Position numbers and translations under genes: made by a program
The notes under the pieces: generated by a model
Databases searched by the model: none
What the model saw: only the letters and a program-made list of their open reading frames with translations
What the model was told of the DNA's origin: nothing
Shown: positions 29,205 through 38,501 of the stretch, in pieces
Layout: every line of letters starts with the position of its first letter
Position numbering within the stretch: the first letter of the stretch is position 1
Origin: Zhongshania aquatica
GTDB taxonomy: Bacteria > Pseudomonadota > Gammaproteobacteria > Pseudomonadales > Spongiibacteraceae
Direction: 5' to 3'
Length of the DNA stretch: 64,000 nt
Assembly: GCF_027257955.1 (NCBI RefSeq)
Contig: NZ_JANZNQ010000004.1
Location: 124,001 to 188,000, forward strand

Positions 29205-29594
29205 TTAACGCCCCAAACGAATACTTAATGCGGCAGCAAGCCCCCATACGCCGTTGACCAATAATACTAATGCGGGGGTGTACATTCCAAGCTCGATGCC
29301 GCCCATGCCTTTTCCGGCTTGCGGAAATATCAGAAAAAGCTGTACGGCAGTTGGCGCTAAACTGATGAGTAGTCCTTTAAATAATAAGCGAGATTGCAGC
29401 ATGGGTAGAATAAAGAGTAATCCCCAAAGGCCACCCCATACTATCCTTGGGTAAAGCCAAGCTGGGTCAAGATGGGGCGCAATAGCGATATCAAAGCGCG
29501 CAGTATATCCGTAGTAGCCCAGCCACCAGAGCACCACGCTATTTGCCAGCGCACCGATGCTGCCAGCGGTAAAGTAGATCATTAATTTTTTCAT
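29205..29594 (-). CDS. Small integral membrane protein, unknown function
   Basis: 129 residues with four hydrophobic helices (about 5-25, 45-65, 70-92 and 103-125): MIYFTAGSIGALANSVVLWW, IVWGGLWGLLFILPM, LISLAPTAVQLFLIF and YTPALVLLVNGVWGLAAAL. The compact helix-loop pattern suggests a conserved membrane family, but I do not recognise it. It is expressed alone or with the nitronate monooxygenase gene upstream on the same strand. Confidence 0.65.
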   Translation of the reverse strand: MKKLMIYFTAGSIGALANSVVLWWLGYYGYTARFDIAIAPHLDPAWLYPRIVWGGLWGLLFILPMLQSRLLFKGLLISLAPTAVQLFLIFPQAGKGMGGIELGMYTPALVLLVNGVWGLAAALSIRLGR

Positions 29595-29647
29595 TTCCTA
29601 GTATCCGTTTGGCAAATTGCTTCTGGTGATTGGGCATTAAGCGATAT

Positions 29648-30709
29648 CTAGCAATATTTGGGTAGCCCTTTTGCTAATTCCGTCAGTAGCGCTGACGCCG
29701 GAATATTTTGGCAAAGACGGTAATTTACTCCTGCCCAAAGTGGGGAGAAATCGCCGATTAGCTTTTGCTCTGCATGGCTGCGCAACGGGCCGAGGGCCGT
29801 CGCCGCGAGTGGGAAGGCTGGTGCACTGGTGCTGATCGGGCCGAGCTCTCGTATGACCCGATTGATGATGCTGCGCGCAGGCCGTCCGGAAAACACATTG
29901 GTTAAGGTGGTTTCCATTTGTTGCTGACTACTAAGCGCTTGACGATGAACCGCGCTGGTATCTGCTTCGGGGCAGAGTAAAAAGGCTGTGCCTAGTTGGA
30001 CCCCACTTGCACCGTTCGCCATAGCTTTGGCAATGTCTGTCGCGCTTGCTATACCGCCTGCGGCAATAATAGGAATAGTGACCTTCGACCGTATTGCTTG
30101 GAGTAGCTCTTGCAGTGGCAGTTGTTCTTCAATGTTTGTTGACAGGAACATGCCTCGGTGACCGCCGGCTTCAACTCCCTGAGCGATAATGACGTCTGCG
30201 CCGCGGGATTCCAGCCAGCAGGCTTCTTCAGGAGTGGTGGCTGAGGCTAGTATTTTTCCGCCCCACGCTTTGATGCGGTGGATAAGGCTGGCCTCGGGTA
30301 AACCGAAGTGGAAGCTGATAATCGGTGGCGAAAATTTTTCAATAAGATCAGCGGTGGCGCAGGTAAACGGTTTGCGTCCTTGCCCAGCCTTGATGTCGGC
30401 GATGTCTAAGCCAAGTTCGGTGTAGTAGGGGCTAAGCAGTTTTTGCCATGCAGCTTCAACTACGGGGTCGACAGAGGGAGGCGTGTGGCAGAAAAAATTT
30501 AAGTTATAAGGCTTATTAGTCTGTTGAGTGAGCGCATTGAGTTCGGCCTCAATTGCGTCATCACTCAACATGGCGCAGGGTAGCGAGCCTAGGCCACCTG
30601 CATTTGATACGGCAACGGCGAGACGGCTTTTTTGAACTCCAGCCATCGGCGCTTGCACTATCGGGAGCGTAATACCGAGTAAGTCGCTTAGAGTTTGGGT
30701 CTTGGCCAT
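29648..30709 (-). CDS. Nitronate monooxygenase (2-nitropropane dioxygenase family)
   Basis: A 353-residue FMN TIM barrel that oxidises toxic propionate-3-nitronate and alkyl nitronates. It shows ITLPIVQAPMAGVQ at the N-terminus, AVSNAGGLGSLPC, and the catalytic-His motif QGVEAGGHRGMF. The FMN phosphate site is PIIAAGGIASATDIAKAMANGA (quoted in part), with GVQLGTAFLLCPE following. Motifs are those of the class I bacterial enzymes. The physiological substrate is not shown by context. Confidence 0.92.
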   Translation of the reverse strand: MAKTQTLSDLLGITLPIVQAPMAGVQKSRLAVAVSNAGGLGSLPCAMLSDDAIEAELNALTQQTNKPYNLNFFCHTPPSVDPVVEAAWQKLLSPYYTELGLDIADIKAGQGRKPFTCATADLIEKFSPPIISFHFGLPEASLIHRIKAWGGKILASATTPEEACWLESRGADVIIAQGVEAGGHRGMFLSTNIEEQLPLQELLQAIRSKVTIPIIAAGGIASATDIAKAMANGASGVQLGTAFLLCPEADTSAVHRQALSSQQQMETTLTNVFSGRPARSIINRVIRELGPISTSAPAFPLAATALGPLRSHAEQKLIGDFSPLWAGVNYRLCQNIPASALLTELAKGLPKYC

Positions 30710-30986
30710 AGCGTTGTTATTTCCAATTAGGCTTTGCGTGGTCGATAAAATTTATTGATCAGCTTAGCCTAGAGCCCCAGACGATCACAAATATTTCATT
30801 TGCAGTTATTGTTGATCCGCTCTTTTGAAGAGTCGTTTTATCAACAGTGCCACCTAAGGTATTATTCCTTTCGGCGCTCAATGTTTATTTACGCTAGGGC
30901 TGATCAAAACGGTTTTTTAGTTAGATGGGTCGCCTTCGAAGCGGGTTTAGCAAGCGCTATTTGATGATGACGATAAGGGAAATACC

Positions 30987-31763
30987 ATGAGCGCGCAGTC
31001 GCGAACAGAAATTACATTAATCACCGGCGCTTCAGCGGGTATCGGTAAAGCCTTCGCTCTGAAGTTGGCACCGCGTTGCAAAGGCATGATTTTAATCGGG
31101 CGTGACGCAGATAAATTAGCCGAGGTGGTTACTGAGTTGGAACAGCCTGGGCTCAGTATTGTGAGTTTTGCCTTAGATTTAACCACCACTGAAGGGCTTG
31201 CTCGGGTTATGGAAGCGATTCGTCAGAAGGGGCCAGTGACCATGCTGATTAATAACGCCGGTTTTGCGACCTACGGCAAATTTGCAGAATCGGATTTAGA
31301 CGCCGAGATGGCCATGGTGAATTTGCACTGTAATGCGAGCTTGGCGCTGTGTCGCGCTGCCTTACCTTACATGAAAGAAGAGGGGCGTGGCGTCGTTATC
31401 AACGTGTCATCGATGGGCAGTTTCTTCCCTGTGAAATATTCTGCGGTCTACGCAGCAACAAAAACCTTTTTGAATATGTTTTCCCAAGCCCTGCAGCAAG
31501 AGGTGAAGGGCGACGGTATTCGCGTGCAGTGTTTGTGTCCGAGCTACACGCGCACTGATTTTAGTAAGCGGGAAGCCTTGGCTGATCTCGACTCCAGTAA
31601 AGTGCCGGATAAACTCTGGTGGACCGCAGAGGATATTGTTGAAGTCAGTCTCGCTCATTTGGCGTCTGACACTACATCTGTTTTGTGTTTGCCTGATGAG
31701 CAGAATCGTCAGTTAGTGCATCAGGTTTTAAGCGCGCAGTGTGCTGAATTTGAGACTGAATAA
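30987..31763 (+). CDS. Short-chain dehydrogenase/reductase
   Basis: A 258-residue classical SDR. The cofactor motif is TGASAGIGKAFALKL, the NNAG motif is intact (LINNAGFATYG), and the catalytic Ser-Tyr-Lys set is in NVSSMGSFF and YAATK. The basic residue after the glycine motif (GRDADKL) suggests NADP(H). The segment LPYMKEEGRGVVINVSS is like the DltE/YqjQ-type SDRs. Substrate unknown. It is followed 64 bases later by an alpha/beta hydrolase gene on the same strand. Confidence 0.9.
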   Translation: MSAQSRTEITLITGASAGIGKAFALKLAPRCKGMILIGRDADKLAEVVTELEQPGLSIVSFALDLTTTEGLARVMEAIRQKGPVTMLINNAGFATYGKFAESDLDAEMAMVNLHCNASLALCRAALPYMKEEGRGVVINVSSMGSFFPVKYSAVYAATKTFLNMFSQALQQEVKGDGIRVQCLCPSYTRTDFSKREALADLDSSKVPDKLWWTAEDIVEVSLAHLASDTTSVLCLPDEQNRQLVHQVLSAQCAEFETE

Positions 31764-31827
31764 TACGTAGGCACACACTGATGTTTAGGATAACTGCCAG
31801 CACGATATAATTTAGGAGCAATATCCA

Positions 31828-32775
31828 TTGATTGATTGGTCACCAGATTTTGATCCGCTTGCGCTGCCAGATATACCAAATATCTCGGTGACGAGTTTCA
31901 TTGCTGATGTGCCTTGGGCGCTGGACTACAGCCGTTACTACGATATAAATTTTGAAGACAGTTATTCCGGTCTCACTCATTTATTTGGTGCATTTAATAG
32001 CGCGGGCGAGCGTATCGCGATGCAGATTTTTAGCCTGCCGGAGGCTCACAGTACCGCGTTTGTGTACCACGGCTATTATGATCATGTTGGTCTTTTTAAT
32101 AATGTAATAAATTATTTTTTAAAACACGGTTATTCGGTTGTTGCTTACGATCTGCCCGGTCATGGTTTGTCTACCGGTGAGCGTGCCGCGATTGATGACT
32201 TTATGCGCTACCGACAAGTGCTATGTGATGCTTTTCAGGTTGTGGCGAATTTTGGCTTGCCAGCTAGGAAAGTAGGCTTGGCACAAAGTACTGGGTGTGC
32301 GGTCTTAATGTCTCATTTGCTGAGTGGTGGCGAGCGTGATTTTGATCGTGTGGTATTACTCGCCCCGCTGTTAAAACCCTGTGATTGGTGGTGGGGTAAG
32401 CCCGCACATGCTGTGCTAAAGCACTTTATACATAGCCTGCCACGTAAATTTGCCGACAATTCAGATGACCAAGTGTTTTTGGAGTTTTTACGAGAGCGAG
32501 ATCCATTACAGGCGAGATCACTACCCATTAGCTGGGTGGGTGCACTAAAAAAATGGCAGCCTTGGTTTCATCGGCAAACGCCGGTAGCAAGCTCAATGTT
32601 GATCTTGCAAGGTGATAATGACCATACCGTTGAGTGGCGTTATAACCTGCCAAGAATTCAAGCTAAGTTTCCGAATGCCAAGGTGATTTATGTGCCGGGC
32701 GCGAGACATCATCTTGCTAAAGAGGGAGAGCGCTTTCGCGAACAGTTGTGGCAGGCCTGTGATGATTATCTTTAA
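31828..32775 (+). CDS. Alpha/beta hydrolase, monoglyceride-lipase-like
   Basis: A 315-residue serine hydrolase. The nucleophile is probably S154 in LAQSTGCAVL (Ala replaces the first Gly of GxSxG), the acid D265 in LQGDNDHTVEW, and the base H294 or H295 in GARHHLAKEG. YDLPGHGLSTGERAAIDDF is the Hydrolase_4 (lysophospholipase/monoglyceride lipase) oxyanion and lid signature. The start is TTG at 31828 with SD TAGGAG. There is no export signal, so a cytosolic lipid or ester substrate is likely. Confidence 0.85.
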   Translation: MIDWSPDFDPLALPDIPNISVTSFIADVPWALDYSRYYDINFEDSYSGLTHLFGAFNSAGERIAMQIFSLPEAHSTAFVYHGYYDHVGLFNNVINYFLKHGYSVVAYDLPGHGLSTGERAAIDDFMRYRQVLCDAFQVVANFGLPARKVGLAQSTGCAVLMSHLLSGGERDFDRVVLLAPLLKPCDWWWGKPAHAVLKHFIHSLPRKFADNSDDQVFLEFLRERDPLQARSLPISWVGALKKWQPWFHRQTPVASSMLILQGDNDHTVEWRYNLPRIQAKFPNAKVIYVPGARHHLAKEGERFREQLWQACDDYL

Positions 32776-32849
32776 TTGGCTCGGGAGTCGCTACAGAGGA
32801 TATTTGTGTGGCTTGGGTTGCTAAGTAAGAAAGTACAAAGGAATGCGCG

Positions 32850-33485
32850 TTGAAAATGGAATTTAAAAACTTAGGATTCTTATCTGGTATCTTAACCCCA
32901 ATCTGGTTGATAGTTGGCGTAACTGTTGCGGGCGCATTGTATCCAGGATATAGCCATTTCAACCAAGCTTTAAGTGAGCTTGGCGCGATTGGCGCGCCGA
33001 CTCATCTCATTTCGCCAATGATTAATAATTACCCTCTCGGTGTTCTGTTTGCATTGTTTGGTACTTCTATAATTAAGGAGTTTCCGTACTCAAAACTCGC
33101 TAGATTTACAGGAGTCTTAATTGTTATACACGGAGTGGGCAGTATTACGGCCGGTTATTTCTCATGTGACGTTGGTTGCAACCCTCAAAGCCCTTCTGAG
33201 TCTCAGATAATTCATAATCTATCTGGCTTGGTGATGTTTCTTTCGCTTGTTATAGCCAGTGGTGTATGGGTGCATTTAGGGCCGAAGTTGGTAGAGTCTA
33301 AAGCCCTAGGTATTTTTTCTCTGCTATGCACCCTATTAGCTATTGTCGTATTGCTGCCTATGATTTTAGCTATTGAATCCGGTTTAGGTTTTGGCCTTTA
33401 CCAGCGTCTTAATTATGGTGCCTCTGTTGTCTGGGTTTCGGGGCTAGCGTATGTTTTATTTAAGCGGAATAGTAGCCGTAGTTGA
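32850..33485 (+). CDS. DUF998 family membrane protein
   Basis: 211 residues with six hydrophobic helices. The DUF998 pattern is clear: GALYPGYSHFNQALSELGA in the first loop, then helix pairs with GVGSITAGYFSCDVGC between them, and later LVMFLSLVIASGVWV. The start is TTG 32850 or ATG 32856; AAAGGA upstream is spaced better for the TTG. Function is unknown. The base composition is AT-richer than that of the preceding hydrolase gene. Confidence 0.82.
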   Translation: MKMEFKNLGFLSGILTPIWLIVGVTVAGALYPGYSHFNQALSELGAIGAPTHLISPMINNYPLGVLFALFGTSIIKEFPYSKLARFTGVLIVIHGVGSITAGYFSCDVGCNPQSPSESQIIHNLSGLVMFLSLVIASGVWVHLGPKLVESKALGIFSLLCTLLAIVVLLPMILAIESGLGFGLYQRLNYGASVVWVSGLAYVLFKRNSSRS

Positions 33486-33752
33486 TAAGTTGCGGTGGGG
33501 CTTATAGTCGCAATAGAGCCTTATTTAAACTAAGCCACTGCCATCCTCCGCTTGTACCGGGCTGTGCAAAAACCACTGTCACCCCCGATTCCCGTGAATC
33601 CATGCGAGCGTAAGCGAATGCTTTTGGTTTTAATGAGGTAGGCGTTTTGTACTGAATGTTTAATTTGACATGTGCAGGCATTGCGAAGGGAGTACGCTGA
33701 TGCCGTTAAGGAATTCTTGCTTTGGTCGACGTTCTTTTTAGAGGTTCGAGGA

Positions 33753-34124
33753 TTAACCCACAGACGGCGGTGTAGTATTCGCCACCCATTCCCACCACTG
33801 GTGTTCACCTTCAGGTTTGTTCGTGTCTTGGCAGCGATGCACAGTCCACGTAACCAGGTAGTCAGGGTTGCTAACGGATTCGCCATCACTGGTTTTGTAG
33901 TTGCCAGCGGGGGCGAGAAACCACGGTGCCATGGACGAGGGGAGTGTAAATTCTTCCTCATTTGTTTGGCGCAGGGTGATACCGTCGTTGGCGGTGACTC
34001 TGACTACTGTGCCCGCCAGCCTTCTTTGTTGTAGGGCATCGCCGTTGATGTCGAAATAATTGATACCGACCAGTGCGTGCTTATCGATTAGCGCGGCGAG
34101 TTCGGGTGAAAGTATATCGGCCAT
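33753..34124 (-). CDS. Conserved hypothetical protein
   Basis: 123 residues, soluble and acidic, beginning MADILSPELAALIDKHALVG and ending in a Trp-rich stretch (WTVHRCQD, then HQWWEWVANTT). It looks like a single beta-rich domain of the kind found once per genome beside core genes. I do not recognise a family. It lies 33 bases downstream of serA on the same strand and may share its transcript. Confidence 0.65.
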   Translation of the reverse strand: MADILSPELAALIDKHALVGINYFDINGDALQQRRLAGTVVRVTANDGITLRQTNEEEFTLPSSMAPWFLAPAGNYKTSDGESVSNPDYLVTWTVHRCQDTNKPEGEHQWWEWVANTTPPSVG

Positions 34125-34157
34125 ATTCGGCGGTATGCCCTTTGTTGCGGTGCTAGC

Positions 34158-35384
34158 TTAAAAAAGTACGCGACAGCGAATAGTGCCTTTTACATCCAGC
34201 AACTTCTCTACGGCAAACTCACTTGAGGCTTCATCAATATCAATGACCACATAACCAACCTTCTCGCTAGTTTGTAAGTACTGACTAGAGATGTTGATGT
34301 TGTTCTCAGAGAAAATCAGGTTGATCGCGCTGAGTATGCCCGGCACATTGTGGTGAATGTGCAGAATACGGTGTTTGCCAGGGTGGGCAGGCAGAGCAAC
34401 TTCTGGGAAGTTGACCGACGATGTGCTGGTACCGTTGTCAGAATACTTCACTAACTTATCGGCGACTTCCATACCGATATTGAGCTGAGCTTCCACGGTC
34501 GAGCCGCCAACGTGTGGTGTTAAAAACACATTGTCGAATTCGCGCAGTGGCGAAATAAATTCATCGCTATTGCTGCGCGGCTCTTCTGGAAATACATCGA
34601 TTGCAGCGCCAGCGAGTTTGTTGTCCTTTAATACATTGACCAGTGCATCGATATCAACCACGGTGCCGCGTGCGGCATTGATCAAAATTGCGCCGGTTTT
34701 CATTTGTGCCAGCTCATTTGCGCCGATCATCATTTGTGTTGATGCGGTTTCTGGCACATGTAGGCTGATAACGTCGGCCGTGGCGAGTAGTTCACCTAAG
34801 CTCACTTGGCTGGCATTGCCCAGTGGTAGTTTATTAACCACGTCGGTAAAGCAGACTTCCATGCCCAGGCTTTCGGCAATAACAGAAAGCTGCATGCCGA
34901 TAGAACCGTAGCCGATAATACCAAGGCGTTTGCCGCGAATTTCGTAGGAGCCAACGGCGGTTTTCATCCACTCGCCACGGTGAGCGGCGGCGTTTTTCTC
35001 TGCTAGGCCGCGCATTAATAGAATGGCTTCGGCGATAACCAATTCGGCAACGGAGCGGGTGTTTGAGAATGGCGCGTTAAATACCGCGATTCCGCGCTCA
35101 GTAGCTGCCTGTAGATTGACTTGGTTGGTACCGATACAGAAGCAGCCGACGGCAATCAGTTTTTTCGCTTCATCTAATACTTCAGCGGTTAGCTGGGTGC
35201 GCGAGCGAATCCCGACAAAGTGGGCGTCGGCGATCTTTTTCTTAAGTTCGTCGTCAGGCAGGGCTTTTTGGTAGTAGTCGATATTGGTGTAACCCGCTGC
35301 ATGCAGGGCATCGACAGCAGACTGGTGAAGTCCTTCCAATAACAGGAATTTGATTTTGGCTTTGTCGAGGGATGTTTTTGCCAT
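34158..35384 (-). CDS. serA: D-3-phosphoglycerate dehydrogenase
   Basis: SerA oxidises 3-phosphoglycerate, the first step of serine synthesis, and reduces 2-oxoglutarate to D-2-hydroxyglutarate as a side reaction. The protein has 408 residues from the ATG at 35384, matching E. coli length. The longer frame to 35450 adds an unconserved leader. Signatures: GLHQSAVDAL, GCFCIGTNQV, the NAD fold GKRLGIIGYGSIGMQLSVIA, INAARGTVVD, and the catalytic LTPHVGGSTVEAQ. A C-terminal ACT domain (about 335-408, starting HPGKHRILHIHHNVPG) gives serine feedback. It faces a D-2-hydroxyglutarate dehydrogenase gene across 92 bases. Confidence 0.96.
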   Translation of the reverse strand: MAKTSLDKAKIKFLLLEGLHQSAVDALHAAGYTNIDYYQKALPDDELKKKIADAHFVGIRSRTQLTAEVLDEAKKLIAVGCFCIGTNQVNLQAATERGIAVFNAPFSNTRSVAELVIAEAILLMRGLAEKNAAAHRGEWMKTAVGSYEIRGKRLGIIGYGSIGMQLSVIAESLGMEVCFTDVVNKLPLGNASQVSLGELLATADVISLHVPETASTQMMIGANELAQMKTGAILINAARGTVVDIDALVNVLKDNKLAGAAIDVFPEEPRSNSDEFISPLREFDNVFLTPHVGGSTVEAQLNIGMEVADKLVKYSDNGTSTSSVNFPEVALPAHPGKHRILHIHHNVPGILSAINLIFSENNINISSQYLQTSEKVGYVVIDIDEASSEFAVEKLLDVKGTIRCRVLF

Positions 35385-35476
35385 GAGTTTGCTCGCCCCA
35401 CTCTGAGGTACAGTGAAAGCGCAGTATGGTATCATATCCGCCTTTCCCAAGTGCTATTCAGAGAGGCATTTTTACC

Positions 35477-36889
35477 ATGTCGGCAAGCCCTGTTCCGTCA
35501 TCCGAAACCATTATTAGCGAGCTGCAGGCAATCGTCGGCAACGACAAGGTGCGTAGCGACGCCGAAATCCTGTTTAGTCATGGTCGAGATTGGACCAAAG
35601 CACATACGCCGGCGCCCTTGGCGGTGGTGTTTCCGCGCACGGCGGCGGAAGTGCAGGCGGTGGTGAAACTGGCGAATGCTCTGGAGTTCGCCATTGTGCC
35701 TTCAGGCGGTCGCACCGGATTGAGTGGTGGCGCCGTGGCAGCCAATGGTGAAGTGGTCGTGTCTTTCGACTATATGAGTCATATCAGCGACTTCGACCCG
35801 ATTGATCGCACGGTCGTTTGTCAGGCTGGTGTTATTACCGAGCAGTTGCAGGATTTTGCCGAAGAGCGTGGTTTGTTTTACCCCGTCGATTTTGCCTCGG
35901 CGGGCTCGTCGCAAATTGGGGGCAATATCGCCACCAATGCGGGTGGTATAAAAGTAATTCGCTACGGCATGACCCGCGACTGGGTGGCCGGTTTAAAAGT
36001 GGTCACTGGCAATGGCGATATGCTGGAGTTGAATCGCGGTCTACTCAAAAACAATGCGGGCTACGATTTGCGTCAGTTATTTATCGGTGCGGAAGGCACC
36101 TTGGGGCTGATCGTCGAGGCGACAATGCAGCTGACGCGGCCCCCTAAAAATCTCACCGCCTTTGTCCTCGGGGTGGAGGATTTCAACGGCATTATGAGTT
36201 TGTTTAATCGCTTTCAGGCCGAAATGGATTTAACTGCCTTTGAGTTTTTCTCTGAGCAGGCGCTGCAAAAAGTGGTGGCCCATAGTGGTGTGCCGCGTCC
36301 CTTTGAATCGACCTGCCCCTATTACGCCCTGTTGGAATTCGAGTGCTTGAATGACGAGGTTGAGGCGCAGGCCATGGCCTTATTTGAGACCTGTGTTGAA
36401 GAGGGTTGGGTGACAGATGGCGTAATGAGTCAGAGCTTGGAGCAGCTTAAGAATTTGTGGCGTCTGCGGGAAGATATATCTGAAACCATTTCTAAATGGA
36501 CGCCTTATAAAAACGATATTTCTACTATTATTTCTCGGGTACCGGATTTCTTAGAAGCTGTTGAAACGTTGGTGGATGCTCAATACCCTGATTTTGAAAT
36601 CATTTGGTTTGGGCATATCGGCGACGGGAACTTGCATCTTAATATTCTCAAGCCCGACGATATGGACAAGGATGAGTTCTTCGAAAAATGCGGCACGGTT
36701 AGCACCGGCGTGTTTGAAATTGTCGCCAAATATGGCGGCAGCGTGTCGGCGGAGCATGGCGTGGGACTGCTGAAAAAAGCCTATTTGCCCTATTCTCGCT
36801 CTGAGACAGAAATTGCGCTAATGCGTCAGGTGAAGCAGGTTTTTGATCCCAAGGGGATTATGAATCCGGGCAAAATTTTCGATCTATGA
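35477..36889 (+). CDS. FAD-linked oxidase, probable D-2-hydroxyglutarate dehydrogenase
   Basis: A 470-residue protein of the GlcD/D2HGDH group. The PCMH-type FAD domain carries VPSGGRTGLSGGAV and IGGNIATNAGGIKVIRYG; the C-terminal oxidase domain has WFGHIGDGNLHLNI and EHGVGLLKK. I chose the ATG at 35477, with SD GAGAGG, over the frame-open start at 35426. Divergent pairing with serA is the arrangement in pseudomonads, where this enzyme re-oxidises the D-2-hydroxyglutarate formed by SerA and pulls that reaction forward. The substrate assignment rests on this context; D-lactate and glycolate are alternatives. Confidence 0.85.
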   Translation: MSASPVPSSETIISELQAIVGNDKVRSDAEILFSHGRDWTKAHTPAPLAVVFPRTAAEVQAVVKLANALEFAIVPSGGRTGLSGGAVAANGEVVVSFDYMSHISDFDPIDRTVVCQAGVITEQLQDFAEERGLFYPVDFASAGSSQIGGNIATNAGGIKVIRYGMTRDWVAGLKVVTGNGDMLELNRGLLKNNAGYDLRQLFIGAEGTLGLIVEATMQLTRPPKNLTAFVLGVEDFNGIMSLFNRFQAEMDLTAFEFFSEQALQKVVAHSGVPRPFESTCPYYALLEFECLNDEVEAQAMALFETCVEEGWVTDGVMSQSLEQLKNLWRLREDISETISKWTPYKNDISTIISRVPDFLEAVETLVDAQYPDFEIIWFGHIGDGNLHLNILKPDDMDKDEFFEKCGTVSTGVFEIVAKYGGSVSAEHGVGLLKKAYLPYSRSETEIALMRQVKQVFDPKGIMNPGKIFDL

Positions 36890-36925
36890 ACTTCGGAACA
36901 GCTTATAAATCTGCGGAGTATGTCA

Positions 36926-37585
36926 ATGTATCGCCATCGCTTGTTGGGTAATGTCGACTTTCCCCATCCGCCGGGTAAGGTGGTGTGTGTGGGCCGTAAT
37001 TATGCCGAACACGCGAAGGAGTTGGGCAATGCGGTTCCAACGTCGCCCTTGCTGTTTATTAAACCGGCGACCGCGATGGTGGCTATGGCTGAACCACTTT
37101 CTTTGCCCGAGGGTCTAGGTAGCTGTCATCATGAATTGGAAATGGCCCTGCTTATTGGCGAGCCGTTAACAAAGGCGGCGCCAGAAGCGTGCCGCGCCGC
37201 CATTGCCGGAATCGGGCTTGCCCTGGATTTAACCCTGCGAGAGCTGCAAGACGAACTCAAGAAAAAAGGCCATCCATGGGAGCGGGCCAAGGCCTTTGAT
37301 GGTGCCTGCCCGCTTGCCGAGTTTGTGGCTTTTGATCCAAATTTAGACTTCACCGCGCTGACTCTGCGCTTAACGCGCAACGGCGGCGTGCAGCAGCAGG
37401 GCAGCTGTGGCGATATGTTATTCAGTGTTGAAAATTTATTGAGTGAAATTAGCCATAGTTTCACCTTAATGCCGGGGGATGTGGTGTTGACTGGCACCCC
37501 TGCTGGCGTTGGGCCGCTAAATTCAGGTGATAAATTACTGGCTGAGCTGGGTGATTTTTTACGGGTGGAAACGGTAGTGCTTTAA
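36926..37585 (+). CDS. Fumarylacetoacetate hydrolase family protein (YcgM-like)
   Basis: 219 residues with the single FAH domain: VVCVGRNYAEHAKELGN, PLLFIKPATAMV, HHELEMALLIGEPL (the metal-binding E-x-E part) and LTGTPAGVGPLNSGD. Family members hydrolyse or decarboxylate acylpyruvates and related 2-oxo acids; the close relatives act on acylpyruvates or oxaloacetate. I chose the second ATG (36926) because GGAG (36915-36918) is spaced for it. It follows the oxidase gene by 36 bases and is probably co-transcribed. Confidence 0.88.
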   Translation: MYRHRLLGNVDFPHPPGKVVCVGRNYAEHAKELGNAVPTSPLLFIKPATAMVAMAEPLSLPEGLGSCHHELEMALLIGEPLTKAAPEACRAAIAGIGLALDLTLRELQDELKKKGHPWERAKAFDGACPLAEFVAFDPNLDFTALTLRLTRNGGVQQQGSCGDMLFSVENLLSEISHSFTLMPGDVVLTGTPAGVGPLNSGDKLLAELGDFLRVETVVL

Positions 37586-37667
37586 AGACGAGGCGGAGGT
37601 CTGGCGTCGGAGTTCTGACGAAAATTCAAAAGCAGCCTTGGCAGCACCTTCGGATATGCAGAAATTT

Positions 37668-37694
37668 TCCGACGTCCGACGTCCGACGTCCGAC
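37668..37694. repeat. 7-bp tandem repeat, three and a partial copies
   Basis: TCCGACG is repeated head to tail three times, then a partial TCCGAC, between the FAH gene and rpiA. A partial inverted match (GTCGGAG at 37606) lies about 60 bases upstream. It may be a slipped-strand array or a remnant of a longer intergenic element. Confidence 0.7.
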
Positions 37695-37702
37695 TTAGCC
37701 TT

Positions 37703-38374
37703 TCACGCCTTCAATGTTTTTACACCATCAGCCGTAGCAAGTAGCAAAACATCCGCTGGCCGACAGGCAAATAAGCCATTCGTAACCACGCCGGTAATGT
37801 TGTTTATCTCTTCTTCGGTTTTACGCGGTGTGCTGATCATAAAGTCGTATACATCGAGAATAATATTGCCGTTGTCGGTAACAACCCCTTCGCGATACAC
37901 CGGATTGCCACCAAGCTTGATTAGTTCACGCGCCACGTAGCTGCGAGCCATAGGAATGACTTCTACGGGTAGCGGGAAGGCGCCTAGCTGGCCAACCAAT
38001 TTGCTGCCGTCAGCAATACAGACGAATTCCTTGCTGGCTGCGGCCACAATTTTTTCACGAGTCAGTGCTGCGCCGCCGCCTTTTATTAATTCTAAGCGAT
38101 CATTCGCTTCATCCGCGCCATCAACATATACCGCGATGTTGCCAGTGTAATTAAGTTCTAGCACTTCAATGCCGTGTTTGCGCAGGCGCTCTGCGGAGGC
38201 TTCTGAGCTGGCAACGGTGCCTTTTATGTCACCTTTAAACTCTGCCAAGAGATCGATAAAGAAATTGGCGGTTGAGCCGGTGCCAACGCCAATAATTTCG
38301 CCGTCGAGGATGGCGGGCTTGATGTGGTCTATTGCGGCCTGTGCTACCGCAAGTTTTAGCTCATCTTGTGTCAT
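37703..38374 (-). CDS. rpiA: Ribose-5-phosphate isomerase A
   Basis: RpiA interconverts ribose 5-phosphate and ribulose 5-phosphate; the latter is also the substrate of RibBA's DHBP synthase domain. The protein has 223 residues from the ATG at 38374. It has [39 protein letters not shown] (the catalytic Asp and Glu region) and [22 protein letters not shown] (quoted in part). The frame extends upstream to 38419, but the extra residues are unlike the family. Confidence 0.97.
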   Translation of the reverse strand: MTQDELKLAVAQAAIDHIKPAILDGEIIGVGTGSTANFFIDLLAEFKGDIKGTVASSEASAERLRKHGIEVLELNYTGNIAVYVDGADEANDRLELIKGGGAALTREKIVAAASKEFVCIADGSKLVGQLGAFPLPVEVIPMARSYVARELIKLGGNPVYREGVVTDNGNIILDVYDFMISTPRKTEEEINNITGVVTNGLFACRPADVLLLATADGVKTLKA

Positions 38375-38501
38375 TGTCGGCCTTTGCTGTTGTACGCTGT
38401 TGGCGGGATTTGCGGGCAAGTATAAAATTCACGAGCAGTAATTGCGAGCGACTGTCTTGCTCCGTGCTTGTTTAACTGCCCTTTAGGCATGGGAATAGGG
38501 T

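Noticed and set aside
33530-33961. 143-codon minus-strand open frame (and a 120-codon plus-strand frame at 33672)
   Set aside because: Overlaps a better supported gene at 33753-34124 in another frame, with low-complexity, basic translation and no SD or recognisable motif.
37668-37694. Tandem 7-mers as a CRISPR remnant
   Set aside because: Repeats are contiguous with no spacers and far too short, and no cas gene is present.
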